Of a DNA stretch of 31,785 bases, positions 17,292-25,901 are shown piece by piece (position 1 is the first letter of the stretch; the number at the start of each line of letters is the position of its first letter). Source of the DNA: SIG673 sp045658525 (GTDB lineage Bacteria; Bacillota; Clostridia; Oscillospirales; CAG-272); the NCBI GenBank assembly GCA_045658525.1, contig JAZOVD010000062.1, positions 1 to 31,785 of the forward strand. Direction: 5' to 3'. The translations under genes and the position numbers were made by a program. The notes under the pieces are model-generated. The model saw nothing but the letters and a program-made list of their open reading frames with translations, ran no database searches and was not told the origin of the DNA.

Positions 17292-18014
17292 TTATACAGG
17301 CGTTACGCCGAATATTTTTGATAGAATAAAGTTGTTATGGAACCACTTTACGACGTGCAAAAATCCACTTACGGTCTCCTCCATTCCGCCCGTGACCAAA
17401 AGCGAACCGAAATGGACTATGATAAGAGACGCTATCCACGCGATAAGCAGACCGAAAAACAGTCCTACGATACCGCCAAGCGAACGGTTTATAACACCGA
17501 GCACACCTCTGCTGAATATCCAGTTAAGAAGTATGCTTCCAAGCCAGAATGCAAACGAAAGAAATCCGAACGCTATTAAAAATCCTATCGCGGAAACAAA
17601 AAACTCCACCGCGACACCCGAAGCAAAATCAACGACGCTTGACGTAAGGTCCTGAACTCCCTGCTCAAACGCAGTTCGGCAATAGGTAACGACTTCATCG
17701 AATATCTTTCCGAACGCCCCGAAAACTCCATCGAAACGCGTCGCCTCGCTCTCGACCGTAGCACCCGCGGCTTCGGTTATCTTATCTCCCCATTGGTAAT
17801 CTACCTGAGCTTTTATATGCTCCTTCAAGGAAACGGGCTCTACTATCTTTGAAACTATCCCGCGCATAAAATTCGAGGTCTTAGCTTTCCACGCTATGAT
17901 AAACGCGGCAATAAAGCGATACGGTTTAAGCAGTCTTATAAACCCGAGACGAAACGTTATGAACACCGTGATAAGCACGGTAAGTATGAGCAGAATATCA
18001 AATAAGCTTCCCAT
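17292..18014 (-). CDS. CvpA-family-like membrane protein
   Basis: This 240-residue protein has two N-terminal hydrophobic segments (about 5-45), a soluble stretch of roughly 90 residues (about 50-135), then a pair of membrane segments. The last part contains GVLGVINRSLGGIVGLFFGLL, which fits the CvpA pattern of an N-R-x-x-G-G-x-x-G motif between C-terminal helices. CvpA-like proteins are named from colicin V production in E. coli; their function is unresolved, with suggested roles in envelope homeostasis. The long central soluble part is larger than in short CvpA proteins. The ATG has AAGGAG just upstream, and the gene overlaps the end of truA by 17 bases, so it is the last gene of the ruv-ecf-truA unit. 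Confidence 0.72.
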   Translation of the reverse strand: MGSLFDILLILTVLITVFITFRLGFIRLLKPYRFIAAFIIAWKAKTSNFMRGIVSKIVEPVSLKEHIKAQVDYQWGDKITEAAGATVESEATRFDGVFGAFGKIFDEVVTYCRTAFEQGVQDLTSSVVDFASGVAVEFFVSAIGFLIAFGFLSFAFWLGSILLNWIFSRGVLGVINRSLGGIVGLFFGLLIAWIASLIIVHFGSLLVTGGMEETVSGFLHVVKWFHNNFILSKIFGVTPV

Positions 18015-18765
18015 TTTTCTCCTTCCAGTATTTAACCTGTTTTAAGTAAAGCCCATCTGCGGGTGCTGTCACGCCCGCGTTTTTGCGTTCACGTAAGTCT
18101 ATTATTTTCCCAATACCGTTTTCTTTTATCTTTCCCGACGATACCTCCGTAAGAGTTCCCATCATTATCCTGACCATATTGTAAAGAAAACCGTCAGCGG
18201 TAACTCTGAATATCACTCTGTCTCCCGAGCGTTCGACCTCAGCGTCAAAGACCGTTCTTACCGTATCCTCTATCTCAGAGCCGCTCGCCATAAACGCGGC
18301 AAAATCGTGTTTACCTATAAAAGACTTTGCTGCCCTGTTCATCTTATCCGCGTCAAGCGGTGTTTTTATATGCCACGCCCTGCCGAAAAGGAACGGATCA
18401 CGGTAATAACCGTTGTCTATAACGTACTCGTAGGTCTTACATTTGACACTGTAACGGGCATGAAACTCCGTCCCGACCTCCTCGCAAGAAAAAACCGTTA
18501 TGCTTTCGTCGAGTCTTACGTTGAGAGCCGACGGGACACGCTCTGTCGGGATACGCGGGGCGTTATCGGGAATATCGAGAGTACAATAGTATTCGAGCGC
18601 GTGAACGCCGCTATCGGTACGACTGCACCCCGTAACGTTTATTTTACAGCCATAAGTCTCCTCTGCCGCGCGACACATCTCCCCCTGAACGGTAATCCCG
18701 TTGTTCTGGACCTGCCAGCCGCAGTATCCGCTTCCATTATATGCTATCCGAAGTAAAAGCTTCAC
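17998..18765 (-). CDS. truA: tRNA pseudouridine(38-40) synthase TruA
   Basis: TruA converts uridines 38-40 of the tRNA anticodon arm into pseudouridine. The 255-residue protein carries the catalytic aspartate D51 in CSRTDSGVHAL, the start YNGSGYCGWQ.Q, and FLYNMVRIMMGTL near residue 195, all conserved in TruA. The start is GTG at 18765 with AAGGAG 8 bases upstream. The gene directly follows ecfT, the same neighbour relationship as in many Bacillota where ecfA1-ecfA2-ecfT-truA are co-transcribed. Its 3' end overlaps the CvpA-like gene. Confidence 0.96.
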   Translation of the reverse strand: MKLLLRIAYNGSGYCGWQVQNNGITVQGEMCRAAEETYGCKINVTGCSRTDSGVHALEYYCTLDIPDNAPRIPTERVPSALNVRLDESITVFSCEEVGTEFHARYSVKCKTYEYVIDNGYYRDPFLFGRAWHIKTPLDADKMNRAAKSFIGKHDFAAFMASGSEIEDTVRTVFDAEVERSGDRVIFRVTADGFLYNMVRIMMGTLTEVSSGKIKENGIGKIIDLRERKNAGVTAPADGLYLKQVKYWKEKNGKLI

Positions 18766-18789
18766 AGATTCAGCTCCTTTAAGTTCAGA

Positions 18790-19635
18790 TCAAACCCCGA
18801 ACGCAAGTATATTCGCGGTCATTATATTAAGTACTATTATACCTGCTCCGAATGCTACGATACAAAAAAGCAATATGAAATCGAGCTTTGTATAACGAAG
18901 CTTGGTCATACGGGTCCTGCCCTTATCGCCTCTGTAACAACGGCACTCCATAGCCGTAGCAAGCTCACCCGCTCGGCGGAAGGACGATGCGAAAAGCGGT
19001 ATAAGAACGGGTATAAGAGCCTTTGCTCGTTTGATAAGACCTCCGGAATTAAAGTCCGCACCCCTTGCTTTCTGAGCGTTCATTATCTTATCCGTCTCCT
19101 CGATAAGCGTTGGTATGAAGCGCAAGGCTATCGTCATCATCATAGAAAACTCGTGCACGGGAAGGTGTATCTTCTTTAACGGCGCGAGCAATCTTTCAAG
19201 ACCGTCGGTAAGCGCTATGGGTGAGGTCGTATAGGTAAGTATAACACAGCTTCCCGTTATAACACACGCTACGCGAAGAACCATAAGAACAGCGTTAACT
19301 ATACCCTTGGTATATATATCTATGCTCCATTTAAAAAACGGTATGGAAACGAGCGGCGCGCCCTCTCCTGTGTAAAAGAATATGTTGAAGAACGCCGTAA
19401 ATATCATTATAAACAGTACGGGCTTCAATGCTTTAAGTACGACTGTGGGGTTAAGTCTGCTGACGGCTACGGTAAGCAGAGTGAAAAGCAGCACGAAAAG
19501 ATAAGCAAGAGTTGTTTTTGCCACGAAAACGAGAATAATGTACGCCATAGCGAGTATTATCTTCATTCTCGGGTCGGCTCTGTGAAGAACCGAGTTGCCG
19601 GGGAAAAACTGACCGAGGGTTATATCTTTAAGCAT
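18790..19635 (-). CDS. ecfT: Energy-coupling factor transporter transmembrane protein EcfT
   Basis: This 281-residue membrane protein has five or six membrane segments and the cytoplasmic coupling helices of EcfT. The sequence QKARGADF around residue 188 contains the A-R-G motif that touches the ATPases, and a second similar region, ATAMECRCYRG, lies near residue 230. EcfT joins EcfA1 and EcfA2 to exchangeable substrate-binding S components that bring in vitamins or metal ions. No S component is in this window, which fits a group II (shared) ECF module. Its ATG overlaps the ecfA2 end by eight bases, with GGGGGTGA upstream. Confidence 0.94.
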   Translation of the reverse strand: MLKDITLGQFFPGNSVLHRADPRMKIILAMAYIILVFVAKTTLAYLFVLLFTLLTVAVSRLNPTVVLKALKPVLFIMIFTAFFNIFFYTGEGAPLVSIPFFKWSIDIYTKGIVNAVLMVLRVACVITGSCVILTYTTSPIALTDGLERLLAPLKKIHLPVHEFSMMMTIALRFIPTLIEETDKIMNAQKARGADFNSGGLIKRAKALIPVLIPLFASSFRRAGELATAMECRCYRGDKGRTRMTKLRYTKLDFILLFCIVAFGAGIIVLNIMTANILAFGV

Positions 19636-20500
19636 TCACGTCACCCCCGCTTTTACCAAAACATCTTCTTATCTCCATTACAGCATCGTCAACCGTGTAT
19701 ATATCACGCCTTACGGGAACTCCGTTCGCTCTGAGCATATTCATAAAACGAGTTATCCTCGGAACGCCGAGACCTATCTCGGTAAGCTCCTTTTCGTGCT
19801 CAAACACGTCGGCACAGCTTCCATTCATAAACACCTTTCCGCCTTTAAGAACGGTAAGCGTATCGCAGTAAGCCGCCATATCCTCCATACTGTGACTGAC
19901 TATTATTACGGTATTGCCCTTGCTTCTCTGGTAGCTCCTTATACCGCCGAATATCTCCTCTCTGCCTATCGGGTCAAGTCCCGCGGCAGGCTCGTCGAGT
20001 ATAAGCACCTCAGGCTCCATAGCCATAACTCCCGCCAAGGCTACGCGGCGCTTCTGTCCGCCTGAAAGCTCAAACGGAGATTTATCGAGAAGCGACGTAT
20101 CAAGTCCCACGAACTCCGCCGAGGAAAGAACTCTGCGTTTTATCTCCGCTTCATCCAGCCCCATATTTCGCGGCCCGAAGGCTATATCCTTTTCGCAGGT
20201 CTCGTCAAAAAGCTGATACTCGGGATACTGGAATACAAGACCCACGCGAAAGCGCACGTCTCTTATCTTTTTCGGTTCTTCCCAGATGTTCTTTCCGAAA
20301 AGAAGCACCTCTCCCATATCCGGCTTTATAAGACCGTTCATCATCTGAACGAGCGTCGATTTACCGCTTCCCGTATGACCGATAAGACCGTTTATCTTAC
20401 CGCTTTCAAACGCTACGGAAACGTCATCGAGCGCCGTCATTTCAAACGGCGTTTTTTTACCGTATGTATATACTATGTTTTTAAGTTCTATCGCGTTCAT
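19628..20500 (-). CDS. ecfA2: Energy-coupling factor transporter ATPase EcfA2
   Basis: This 290-residue ABC ATPase has Walker A GHTGSGKST near residue 40, a Q-loop in VFQYPEYQLF, signature LSGGQKRRVALAG, Walker B VLILDEPAAGLDP and the switch histidine in IVSHSM. The FQYPE.QLF segment is typical of the ECF ATPases. It pairs with EcfA1 to energise the ECF vitamin/metal importer. The start is taken as ATG 20500 (MNAIELKNIVYTYG), two bases after the ecfA1 stop and with AAAGG upstream. The longer reading from 20545 would overlap ecfA1 by 43 bases and starts with residues unlike the family. Confidence 0.94.
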   Translation of the reverse strand: MNAIELKNIVYTYGKKTPFEMTALDDVSVAFESGKINGLIGHTGSGKSTLVQMMNGLIKPDMGEVLLFGKNIWEEPKKIRDVRFRVGLVFQYPEYQLFDETCEKDIAFGPRNMGLDEAEIKRRVLSSAEFVGLDTSLLDKSPFELSGGQKRRVALAGVMAMEPEVLILDEPAAGLDPIGREEIFGGIRSYQRSKGNTVIIVSHSMEDMAAYCDTLTVLKGGKVFMNGSCADVFEHEKELTEIGLGVPRITRFMNMLRANGVPVRRDIYTVDDAVMEIRRCFGKSGGDVNA

Positions 20501-20502
20501 TT

Positions 20503-21387
20503 TCAATGCCTTTTCAATATCATATCTGCGAGCGTTCGCGCGCATTTCTCCTCATCAAGCCCATCGCTTTCTATCTCTATTCCCAAGGCTCTCAGGTCGT
20601 GTACAAGCTCCGTTACCTGCGGCACGTCAAGACCGACGGCACGAAGCTTCTCAACGCGCGAGAACACCTCTGACGGAGTTCCGTCCATAAACAGCTCTCC
20701 GTCGTTTATAACAACGACTCTGTCGGCTTTTAACGCCTCATCCATATTGTGAGTTATATGAAGAACTGTTATACCGTTTTCGCGGTTAAGCTTTTCTATG
20801 GTGTTCATTACCTCGGCACGTCCGCCGGGATCGAGCATAGCCGTCGATTCGTCAAAGATTATACATTCGGGAAGCATAGCTATAACACCCGCTATCGCTA
20901 TCCTCTGCTTCTGTCCGCCCGAAAGCATGTGCGGAGAATGTCTCTTGTAATCCGACATTCCTACCGTTTCGAGTGCCTCGTCAACCCTGCGTCTTATCTC
21001 CTTCGGCTCTACTCCGAGGTTTTCAGGCCCGAAAGCCACGTCCTCCTCTACTACGGTAGCGACAAGCTGGTTGTCGGGGTTCTGGAACACCATTCCGACG
21101 CGTCCGCGCAAGGCATAAATATCGTCCTCGGTAAGAGAGGCATCTGTTATATCCTTGCCGTCTATATATATCTTGCCATCGGTAGGCGTGAGTATAAGGT
21201 TTATAAGCTTTGCAAGCGTTGATTTCCCGCTTCCGTTATGCCCAAGAACCGCTACGAACGAGCCTTTTTCTATTTCAAGGCTGACGTTTTTCAGTACTGG
21301 CGGCAAAAGCACGCCCTCCTCGTCTCCCTCATAAGAAAACGACACGTTTTCTATTTTTATGAACGGAACACTGTTTTCCATTTTCAC
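20503..21387 (-). CDS. ecfA1: Energy-coupling factor transporter ATPase EcfA1
   Basis: This 294-residue ABC ATPase has Walker A GHNGSGKST at residues 49-57, Q-loop VFQNPDNQLVA (the FQNPDNQ block is characteristic of EcfA1), signature LSGGQKQRIAIAG, Walker B CIIFDESTAMLDP with the ES typical of this subunit, and the switch histidine in HITHNM. It forms the asymmetric ATPase pair with EcfA2. The first codon is taken as GTG 21387, with AGAGGG five bases upstream; an ATG two codons later (21381) is nearly as plausible. The order ecfA1-ecfA2-ecfT-truA is the conserved Bacillota arrangement. Confidence 0.94.
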   Translation of the reverse strand: MKMENSVPFIKIENVSFSYEGDEEGVLLPPVLKNVSLEIEKGSFVAVLGHNGSGKSTLAKLINLILTPTDGKIYIDGKDITDASLTEDDIYALRGRVGMVFQNPDNQLVATVVEEDVAFGPENLGVEPKEIRRRVDEALETVGMSDYKRHSPHMLSGGQKQRIAIAGVIAMLPECIIFDESTAMLDPGGRAEVMNTIEKLNRENGITVLHITHNMDEALKADRVVVINDGELFMDGTPSEVFSRVEKLRAVGLDVPQVTELVHDLRALGIEIESDGLDEEKCARTLADMILKRH

Positions 21388-21397
21388 CTATTCCCTC

Positions 21398-22285
21398 TTA
21401 CTTTGTTTCTCCTGTCCAGCGCGCGGACGCTCCGCAGGGGAGTATCCCGCCGCTCTCCGAGACGTAAAGCCCAAGCTCTCCTGTTTCGGTATGACCTCCG
21501 AACGCCGAGCGAAGCTCTAAATCAAGCATATACCCTACCGTTGCGGGCGAAAGACCCGTGGTGTAGGAATTAAGCAGGAAAAAGAGCGGCTTTTCGCTTA
21601 AAAGTCCGACTGTAAGCTTTATCAGGTCGCTTATACATTCCTCTAATTTCCATACCTCGCCGTTCGGCCCTCTGCCGTAGGACGGCGGGTCCATTATAAT
21701 GGCGTCGTATCTGTTGCCCCTTCTCATCTCGCGCTCGCAAAACTTGCGGCAATCGTCAACTATATAACGCACAGGCGCGTCGGCAAGACCCGAAAGCGCC
21801 ATATTCTGCTTTGCCTGAGCGACCATTCCCTTCGACGCGTCAACGTGGCAGACCTCCGCGCCCGCCTTTGCCGCGGCAACGGTAGCGCCTCCCGTATATG
21901 CGAAAAGGTTAAGCACCTTTATTTTTCTGCCCGAATTTTTTATCAGCTTGTAAAACCAATTCCAGTTTGTTGCCTGCTCGGGGAAAAGTCCCGTGTGCTT
22001 AAAGCCCGTAGGCTTTATTATGAATTTAAGCTCGTCCTCTCCGTCCGCAATAGGGAAGCTTATCTTCCATTCGGACGGCAAGCGGTTCTGCGACCAGCTT
22101 CCGCCGCCTGCCCTTGAACGCGAATATACCGCGTCCGCCTTTTTCCACGCCGGGTGACGCTTAACGTTCTTCCAGATGACCTGCGGGTCAGGTCTTATCA
22201 AGGTGTATTTTCCCCATCTTTCAAGTCTCTCGCCGTCGGAAACGTCGAGAAGCTCGTAATCCTGCCAGCTTTTTTCAGCCCACAT
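21398..22285 (-). CDS. Class I SAM-dependent methyltransferase, RlmI-like (COG1092)
   Basis: This 295-residue protein has a Rossmann-fold methyltransferase domain in its C-terminal part. Motif I is VLNLFAYTGGATVAAAKAGA, an acidic residue follows in CHVDASK, and the catalytic-type motif IV is IIMDPPSYGRG. The LFAYTGG and DPPSYGRG pair is typical of COG1092, which includes the 23S rRNA m5C methyltransferase RlmI. True RlmI (about 396 residues) has an N-terminal PUA domain, and this shorter protein lacks room for it, so the exact RNA target is uncertain. The start is set at ATG 22285, which has AAAGGA about 12 bases upstream; a longer reading to 22402 would run well into ruvB. It lies 20 bases after ruvB. 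Confidence 0.8.
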   Translation of the reverse strand: MWAEKSWQDYELLDVSDGERLERWGKYTLIRPDPQVIWKNVKRHPAWKKADAVYSRSRAGGGSWSQNRLPSEWKISFPIADGEDELKFIIKPTGFKHTGLFPEQATNWNWFYKLIKNSGRKIKVLNLFAYTGGATVAAAKAGAEVCHVDASKGMVAQAKQNMALSGLADAPVRYIVDDCRKFCEREMRRGNRYDAIIMDPPSYGRGPNGEVWKLEECISDLIKLTVGLLSEKPLFFLLNSYTTGLSPATVGYMLDLELRSAFGGHTETGELGLYVSESGGILPCGASARWTGETK

Positions 22286-22305
22286 CGGTTTTTTACGTCC
22301 TTTCG

Positions 22306-23385
22306 TTATTCGTCGAACAGTCCAAGCTGTCCTTCGATGCTCTTTTTCTGTTTGTTTATCATAGGTATCCCGAGATGCTCGTACGCAAGGCGCGTAACGC
22401 ATCTTCCTCTCGGAGTTCTGCTTAAAAAGCCTATCTGCATAAGGTACGGCTCGTAAACGTCTTCAAGCGTTACCGCTTCCTCTCCGACGGTAGCGGCAAG
22501 CGTATCAAGTCCGACAGGACCGCCATCGTAGAATTTTATTATCGTTTCAAGCATACGCCTGTCAACGTTATCAAGTCCGAGGTGATCTATCTCTAACTTT
22601 CCGAGCGCGTAATCCGCTATCTCTCTGTCAATCTTTCCGCTTCCCTTGACCTGAGCGAAGTCTCGTACACGTTTAAGAAGTCTGTTCGCTATACGCGGCG
22701 TTCCTCTCGAACGCGAGGCTATCTCTCTCGCTCCGTCCGCGTCTATCTCGACTTCAAGAAGTCCCGCGGAACGGGTAACTATCTTTGCAAGCTCCTCGGT
22801 GGTGTAAAGCTCCAACTTCAACACTACCCCGAAACGGTCACGCAGAGGGGTGGAAAGCTGTCCTGCCCTCGTCGTTGCTCCGATAAGCGTGAACTTATTG
22901 AGCGGAAGTCTTATGCTTCTTGCCGACGGGCCTTTTCCTATGATTATGTCGAGCGAATAGTCCTCCATCGCGGGATAAAGGACTTCCTCTACCGAACGCT
23001 GCAAACGGTGTATCTCGTCGATAAACAGTATATCGTTTTCAGCCAAGTTGGTAAGGAGCGCGGCAAGGTCTCCCTGCTTTTCTATCGCGGGTCCCGAGGT
23101 TACGCGTATATTTACGCCCATTTCGTTTGCGATTATCGCCGCGAGCGTAGTCTTACCGAGTCCGGGAGGGCCGTAAAGAAGAACGTGGTCAAGCACCTCT
23201 CCGCGCTTCTTCGCCGCGTCTATATAGACCTTTAAGTTTTCCTTAGCCTTCTCCTGACCTACGTAGTCTTCAAGAGTTTTCGGACGGAGCGAAAGCTCCG
23301 TTTCGCTATCGTCACCCGAATACGAGGAGCTTACTATACGGCTCTCGAAATCGTATTCGTTATCCATATCCATATTCATATCCAT
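22306..23385 (-). CDS. ruvB: Holliday junction branch migration ATPase RuvB
   Basis: RuvB is the hexameric AAA+ motor that pulls DNA through the RuvA-bound Holliday junction. The 359-residue protein has Walker A GPPGLGKTT near residue 70, Walker B IDEIHR, sensor-type GATTRAG and a C-terminal winged-helix domain with YLMQIGFLSRTPRGR. The N-terminus begins with a short repeat of Met-Asp (MDMNMDMD), so several in-frame ATGs exist. The first is nearest to the SD AAGGGGG. It lies 21 bases after ruvA in the ruvC-ruvA-ruvB order. Confidence 0.97.
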   Translation of the reverse strand: MDMNMDMDNEYDFESRIVSSSYSGDDSETELSLRPKTLEDYVGQEKAKENLKVYIDAAKKRGEVLDHVLLYGPPGLGKTTLAAIIANEMGVNIRVTSGPAIEKQGDLAALLTNLAENDILFIDEIHRLQRSVEEVLYPAMEDYSLDIIIGKGPSARSIRLPLNKFTLIGATTRAGQLSTPLRDRFGVVLKLELYTTEELAKIVTRSAGLLEVEIDADGAREIASRSRGTPRIANRLLKRVRDFAQVKGSGKIDREIADYALGKLEIDHLGLDNVDRRMLETIIKFYDGGPVGLDTLAATVGEEAVTLEDVYEPYLMQIGFLSRTPRGRCVTRLAYEHLGIPMINKQKKSIEGQLGLFDE

Positions 23386-23406
23386 TTGGAGCTACCCCCT
23401 TCGCAG

Positions 23407-24012
23407 TTATACTCTTTTAAGCGCTTCTCTTATTATGTCCTCGACGCTGAGGTTAGTGCAGTCTATCTTACGCATAAGTCCCTCCGCCTCGGCTCTCGTA
23501 TAACCGAGCGCCATAAGCGCAGTGCAAGCCTCGGTAAGCTTGTTTCCCTTTGGAAGCGTTGCTCCGCCGACAGAGGGCGTGTCCGAAAGCGGCATATCGC
23601 CTCCGAACTCCTTTGCCATCTTGTCTTTAAGCTCAAGTATTATCCTCGCGGCTATCTTCGGTCCGACACCGGGAGCGCGTATAGCCTTTACATCTCCCAC
23701 GGAGACCGCGTAAGCTATCTTTTCGGGAGAGACCGCGCCGAGTATTCCGAGCGCCGTTCTCGCTCCTACTCCCGATACCGAGATAAGGAGCTTAAACGTC
23801 GCCAGCTCCTCCTTGTCGATAAACCCGAAAAGCTCCATTGCGTCCTCTCTTACCGAAAGGTATGTAAAAAGCTTTGCCGTTTTACCGACCGCGCCCGAAA
23901 GCTTCTGCTCCGTTCTTGCGCTGACACAGCACATATATCCGACTCCGCCGCAGTCTATGACCGCGTTTCCTGCTTCGAGCACCGCGAGAGTTCCGTTAAG
24001 ATAATAATACAT
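23407..24012 (-). CDS. ruvA: Holliday junction DNA helicase subunit RuvA
   Basis: RuvA binds the four-way junction and loads RuvB. The 201-residue protein has an N-terminal OB-fold (about 1-62), then two helix-hairpin-helix motifs, SVSGVGARTALGIL and APGVGPKIAARIILELK, and a C-terminal three-helix domain (about 150-200) that contacts RuvB (ACTALMALGYTRAEAEGLM). The start ATG is preceded by AAAGGA 8 bases upstream. It sits 24 bases after ruvC. Confidence 0.96.
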   Translation of the reverse strand: MYYYLNGTLAVLEAGNAVIDCGGVGYMCCVSARTEQKLSGAVGKTAKLFTYLSVREDAMELFGFIDKEELATFKLLISVSGVGARTALGILGAVSPEKIAYAVSVGDVKAIRAPGVGPKIAARIILELKDKMAKEFGGDMPLSDTPSVGGATLPKGNKLTEACTALMALGYTRAEAEGLMRKIDCTNLSVEDIIREALKRV

Positions 24013-24036
24013 ATCGTTTTTCCTTTCAAAGCGTTT

Positions 24037-24537
24037 TTAACGCAGATTGTAATAACCTCGGAGCGCGGACGCACCCGTGTTTCCGTGGCATATAGCTATC
24101 GCCAAAGCATCCGCCGCGTCGTCGGGCTTCGGTACTTCTTTAAGACCGAGAAGCGAGGTCGTCATCGCTATGACCTGTCTTTTCTCCGCGCGTCCGTAAC
24201 CGACGACCGCTTGCTTTACCTGCAACGGAGTATATTCGTAAACGGGAACTCCGTTCTGTTTTGCGCACAAAAGTATTATTCCTCTCGCCTCGGCAACGGG
24301 TATAGCCGTCGTGTGGTTAGCGTTGAAAAAAAGCTCCTCGACCGCCATACATTGCGGCGCGTAACGCTTTATAAGCTCGCTGAGCTTATCGTATATCATT
24401 TCCAGCCTGTTCTCTATCGGTATCTTGGCGGGAGTTGTTATAACTCCGTAATCCACCGTCTGAAACCTTGATGCCACGCAATCCACGAGTCCGTAGCCGA
24501 CTATCGCGTATCCCGGGTCTATTCCGAGTATCCTCAT
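24037..24537 (-). CDS. ruvC: Crossover junction endodeoxyribonuclease RuvC
   Basis: RuvC cuts Holliday junctions symmetrically. The 166-residue protein has the RNase H-like catalytic acidic residues D7 (GIDPGY), E67/E68 (VEELFF) and D140/D143 (PDDAADALA), with the basic loop GYGRAEKRQV around residues 113-122. The length is normal. It is first in the ruvCAB unit with its own promoter upstream. The SD before its ATG is weak (GACGGAAAA). Confidence 0.96.
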   Translation of the reverse strand: MRILGIDPGYAIVGYGLVDCVASRFQTVDYGVITTPAKIPIENRLEMIYDKLSELIKRYAPQCMAVEELFFNANHTTAIPVAEARGIILLCAKQNGVPVYEYTPLQVKQAVVGYGRAEKRQVIAMTTSLLGLKEVPKPDDAADALAIAICHGNTGASALRGYYNLR

Positions 24538-24595
24538 ATCGTTTTCCGTCTTTTCCGCGCCATAGCTCTATATGACCGCATATTATTACTTATAC

Positions 24596-24624
24596 AGTAT
24601 AACATATATTTTTATAATTGTCAA
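24596..24624 (-). promoter_or_regulatory. Sigma-A-type promoter of the ruvC unit
   Basis: On the minus strand a perfect TTGACA (24624-24619) and TATACT (24601-24596) are separated by 17 bases. The start site would be near 24589, about 52 bases before ruvC. I looked for a LexA box of the Gram-positive type around it and saw none. Confidence 0.8.
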
Positions 24625-24669
24625 TAAATTTAGCTTCCAAGCAACGGCTAACGAAAAAATTTAGAAATA

Positions 24670-24698
24670 TTTACAGATATGTGTAGAAATCAGAATAT
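24670..24698 (+). promoter_or_regulatory. Possible promoter of pheA
   Basis: TTTACA (24670-24675) lies 17 bases before GAATAT (24693-24698), a poor -10 match. TAAAAT at 24707-24712 is another candidate -10 with no good -35. The position, 60-90 bases before pheA, is reasonable. No T-box, leader peptide or attenuator hairpin was seen in the leader. Confidence 0.4.
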
Positions 24699-24760
24699 AA
24701 AAGCGTTAAAATATAGTCAAGCCACAGAGTAATGCGACAGAAAGGACTAAAACACCTATT

Positions 24761-25900
24761 ATGGATCTCAAAGAATGCAGAAATGAAATAGACAAAATAA
24801 ATAAAGATCTGCTCGACCTGTTCCTTCGCAGAATGGAAATATCAGATAACGTAGCCAAATATAAAGCCGAGCATGGTCTGCCGATACTCAACCGCGCAAG
24901 AGAACGCGAGATACTCGGAGAAATGACAGAGCTTGCGGGAGAGGAATTTGAAAATTACGTCAAGGTCTTTTATTCCGTTATAATGGACCTCAGCCGTTCA
25001 AGACAGTCGGCTCTTATAAAACACGACACCGCGGTCTCGGACAAGGTTCGCGCGGCACTCGAAGTAAGCCCGAAGATATTCCCGAAAAGAGCGGTAGTCG
25101 CCTGTCAGGGTACTGAGGGAGCGTACTCCCAGATAGCCGCGGACAAGCTTTTCGGAATCGAAAAGATACATTACTTCCAGAGCTTTGAGGAGGTATTCAC
25201 CGCGGTTCGCGACGGAGTTTGCGAATACGGCGTGCTTCCCATAGAAAACAGTACTTACGGAACGGTAGTTGAGGTCTATGACCTTATGAAAAAATTCGAC
25301 TTCAACATCGTGCGCTCCACGAAAATAAAGGTTCGTCACGCTCTGCTTGCGCCAAAGGGAACAAGCTTTGAAAACATAAAGCAGGTCTATTCTCACCCAC
25401 AGGCGATAGGACAGTGCAGCGAGTTTTTCCGCGCAAATCCGCAGATAAAAGCCGTTCCTTGTGAAAACACCGCGGTAGCCGCCAAGCTCGTTTCGGAAAA
25501 CAACGACGGAACAGTAGCGGCGCTCGCCTCTAATTCCTGTGCCGAGCTTTACGGTCTTGACGTTATCCGCGAGCAGGTACAGAACAATTTCAACAATGCG
25601 ACACGCTTCATCTGCATATCCAATAACCCGTTTATTTTCCCCGGCGCGAGCAAGATAAGTCTTATGCTTACGCTTCCTCACGTACCCGGATCGCTTTATA
25701 ACACTCTTGCGAAATTTACCGCTGAGGGTCTTAACCTCACCAAGCTCGAAAGCCGTCCGATCGAGGGAAGTGACTTTGAAGCGCAGTTCTATTTCGATCT
25801 CGACGCTTCTCCGTATGATGAAAAAGTTCTTACACTTCTTGACTCCCTTGCCTACGAATGCGAGAGCTTCAGTTTCCTCGGAGCTTATAACGAAGTATAA
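24761..25900 (+). CDS. pheA: Bifunctional chorismate mutase/prephenate dehydratase (P-protein)
   Basis: This 379-residue fusion makes phenylpyruvate, the precursor of phenylalanine. Residues 1-85 form an AroQ-type chorismate mutase (LKECRNEIDKINKDLLDL, with IL.RAREREIL). Residues about 105-285 form the prephenate dehydratase, with GTEGAYSQIAA, LPIENSTYG and the TRF motif in NNATRFICI. Residues about 296-375 form an ACT domain for phenylalanine sensing, with LESRPI, and GSLY where the E. coli enzyme has GALV. The gene is alone between its promoter and a two-way terminator. The SD-like AGAAAGGA is about 14 bases before the ATG, longer than usual. Confidence 0.95.
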   Translation: MDLKECRNEIDKINKDLLDLFLRRMEISDNVAKYKAEHGLPILNRAREREILGEMTELAGEEFENYVKVFYSVIMDLSRSRQSALIKHDTAVSDKVRAALEVSPKIFPKRAVVACQGTEGAYSQIAADKLFGIEKIHYFQSFEEVFTAVRDGVCEYGVLPIENSTYGTVVEVYDLMKKFDFNIVRSTKIKVRHALLAPKGTSFENIKQVYSHPQAIGQCSEFFRANPQIKAVPCENTAVAAKLVSENNDGTVAALASNSCAELYGLDVIREQVQNNFNNATRFICISNNPFIFPGASKISLMLTLPHVPGSLYNTLAKFTAEGLNLTKLESRPIEGSDFEAQFYFDLDASPYDEKVLTLLDSLAYECESFSFLGAYNEV

Positions 25901-25901
25901 T

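Noticed and set aside
22286..22402. 39-residue upstream extension of the COG1092 methyltransferase
   Set aside because: It would overlap ruvB by almost 100 bases and contains no conserved residues.
23386..24471. 361-codon plus-strand frame over ruvA and ruvC
   Set aside because: Antisense to two certain genes, rich in Arg/Ser/Tyr, as expected of a shadow frame.
24538..24760. T-box, riboswitch or leader peptide before pheA
   Set aside because: No specifier loop, conserved T-box sequence, terminator/antiterminator pair or Phe-rich small frame was found.
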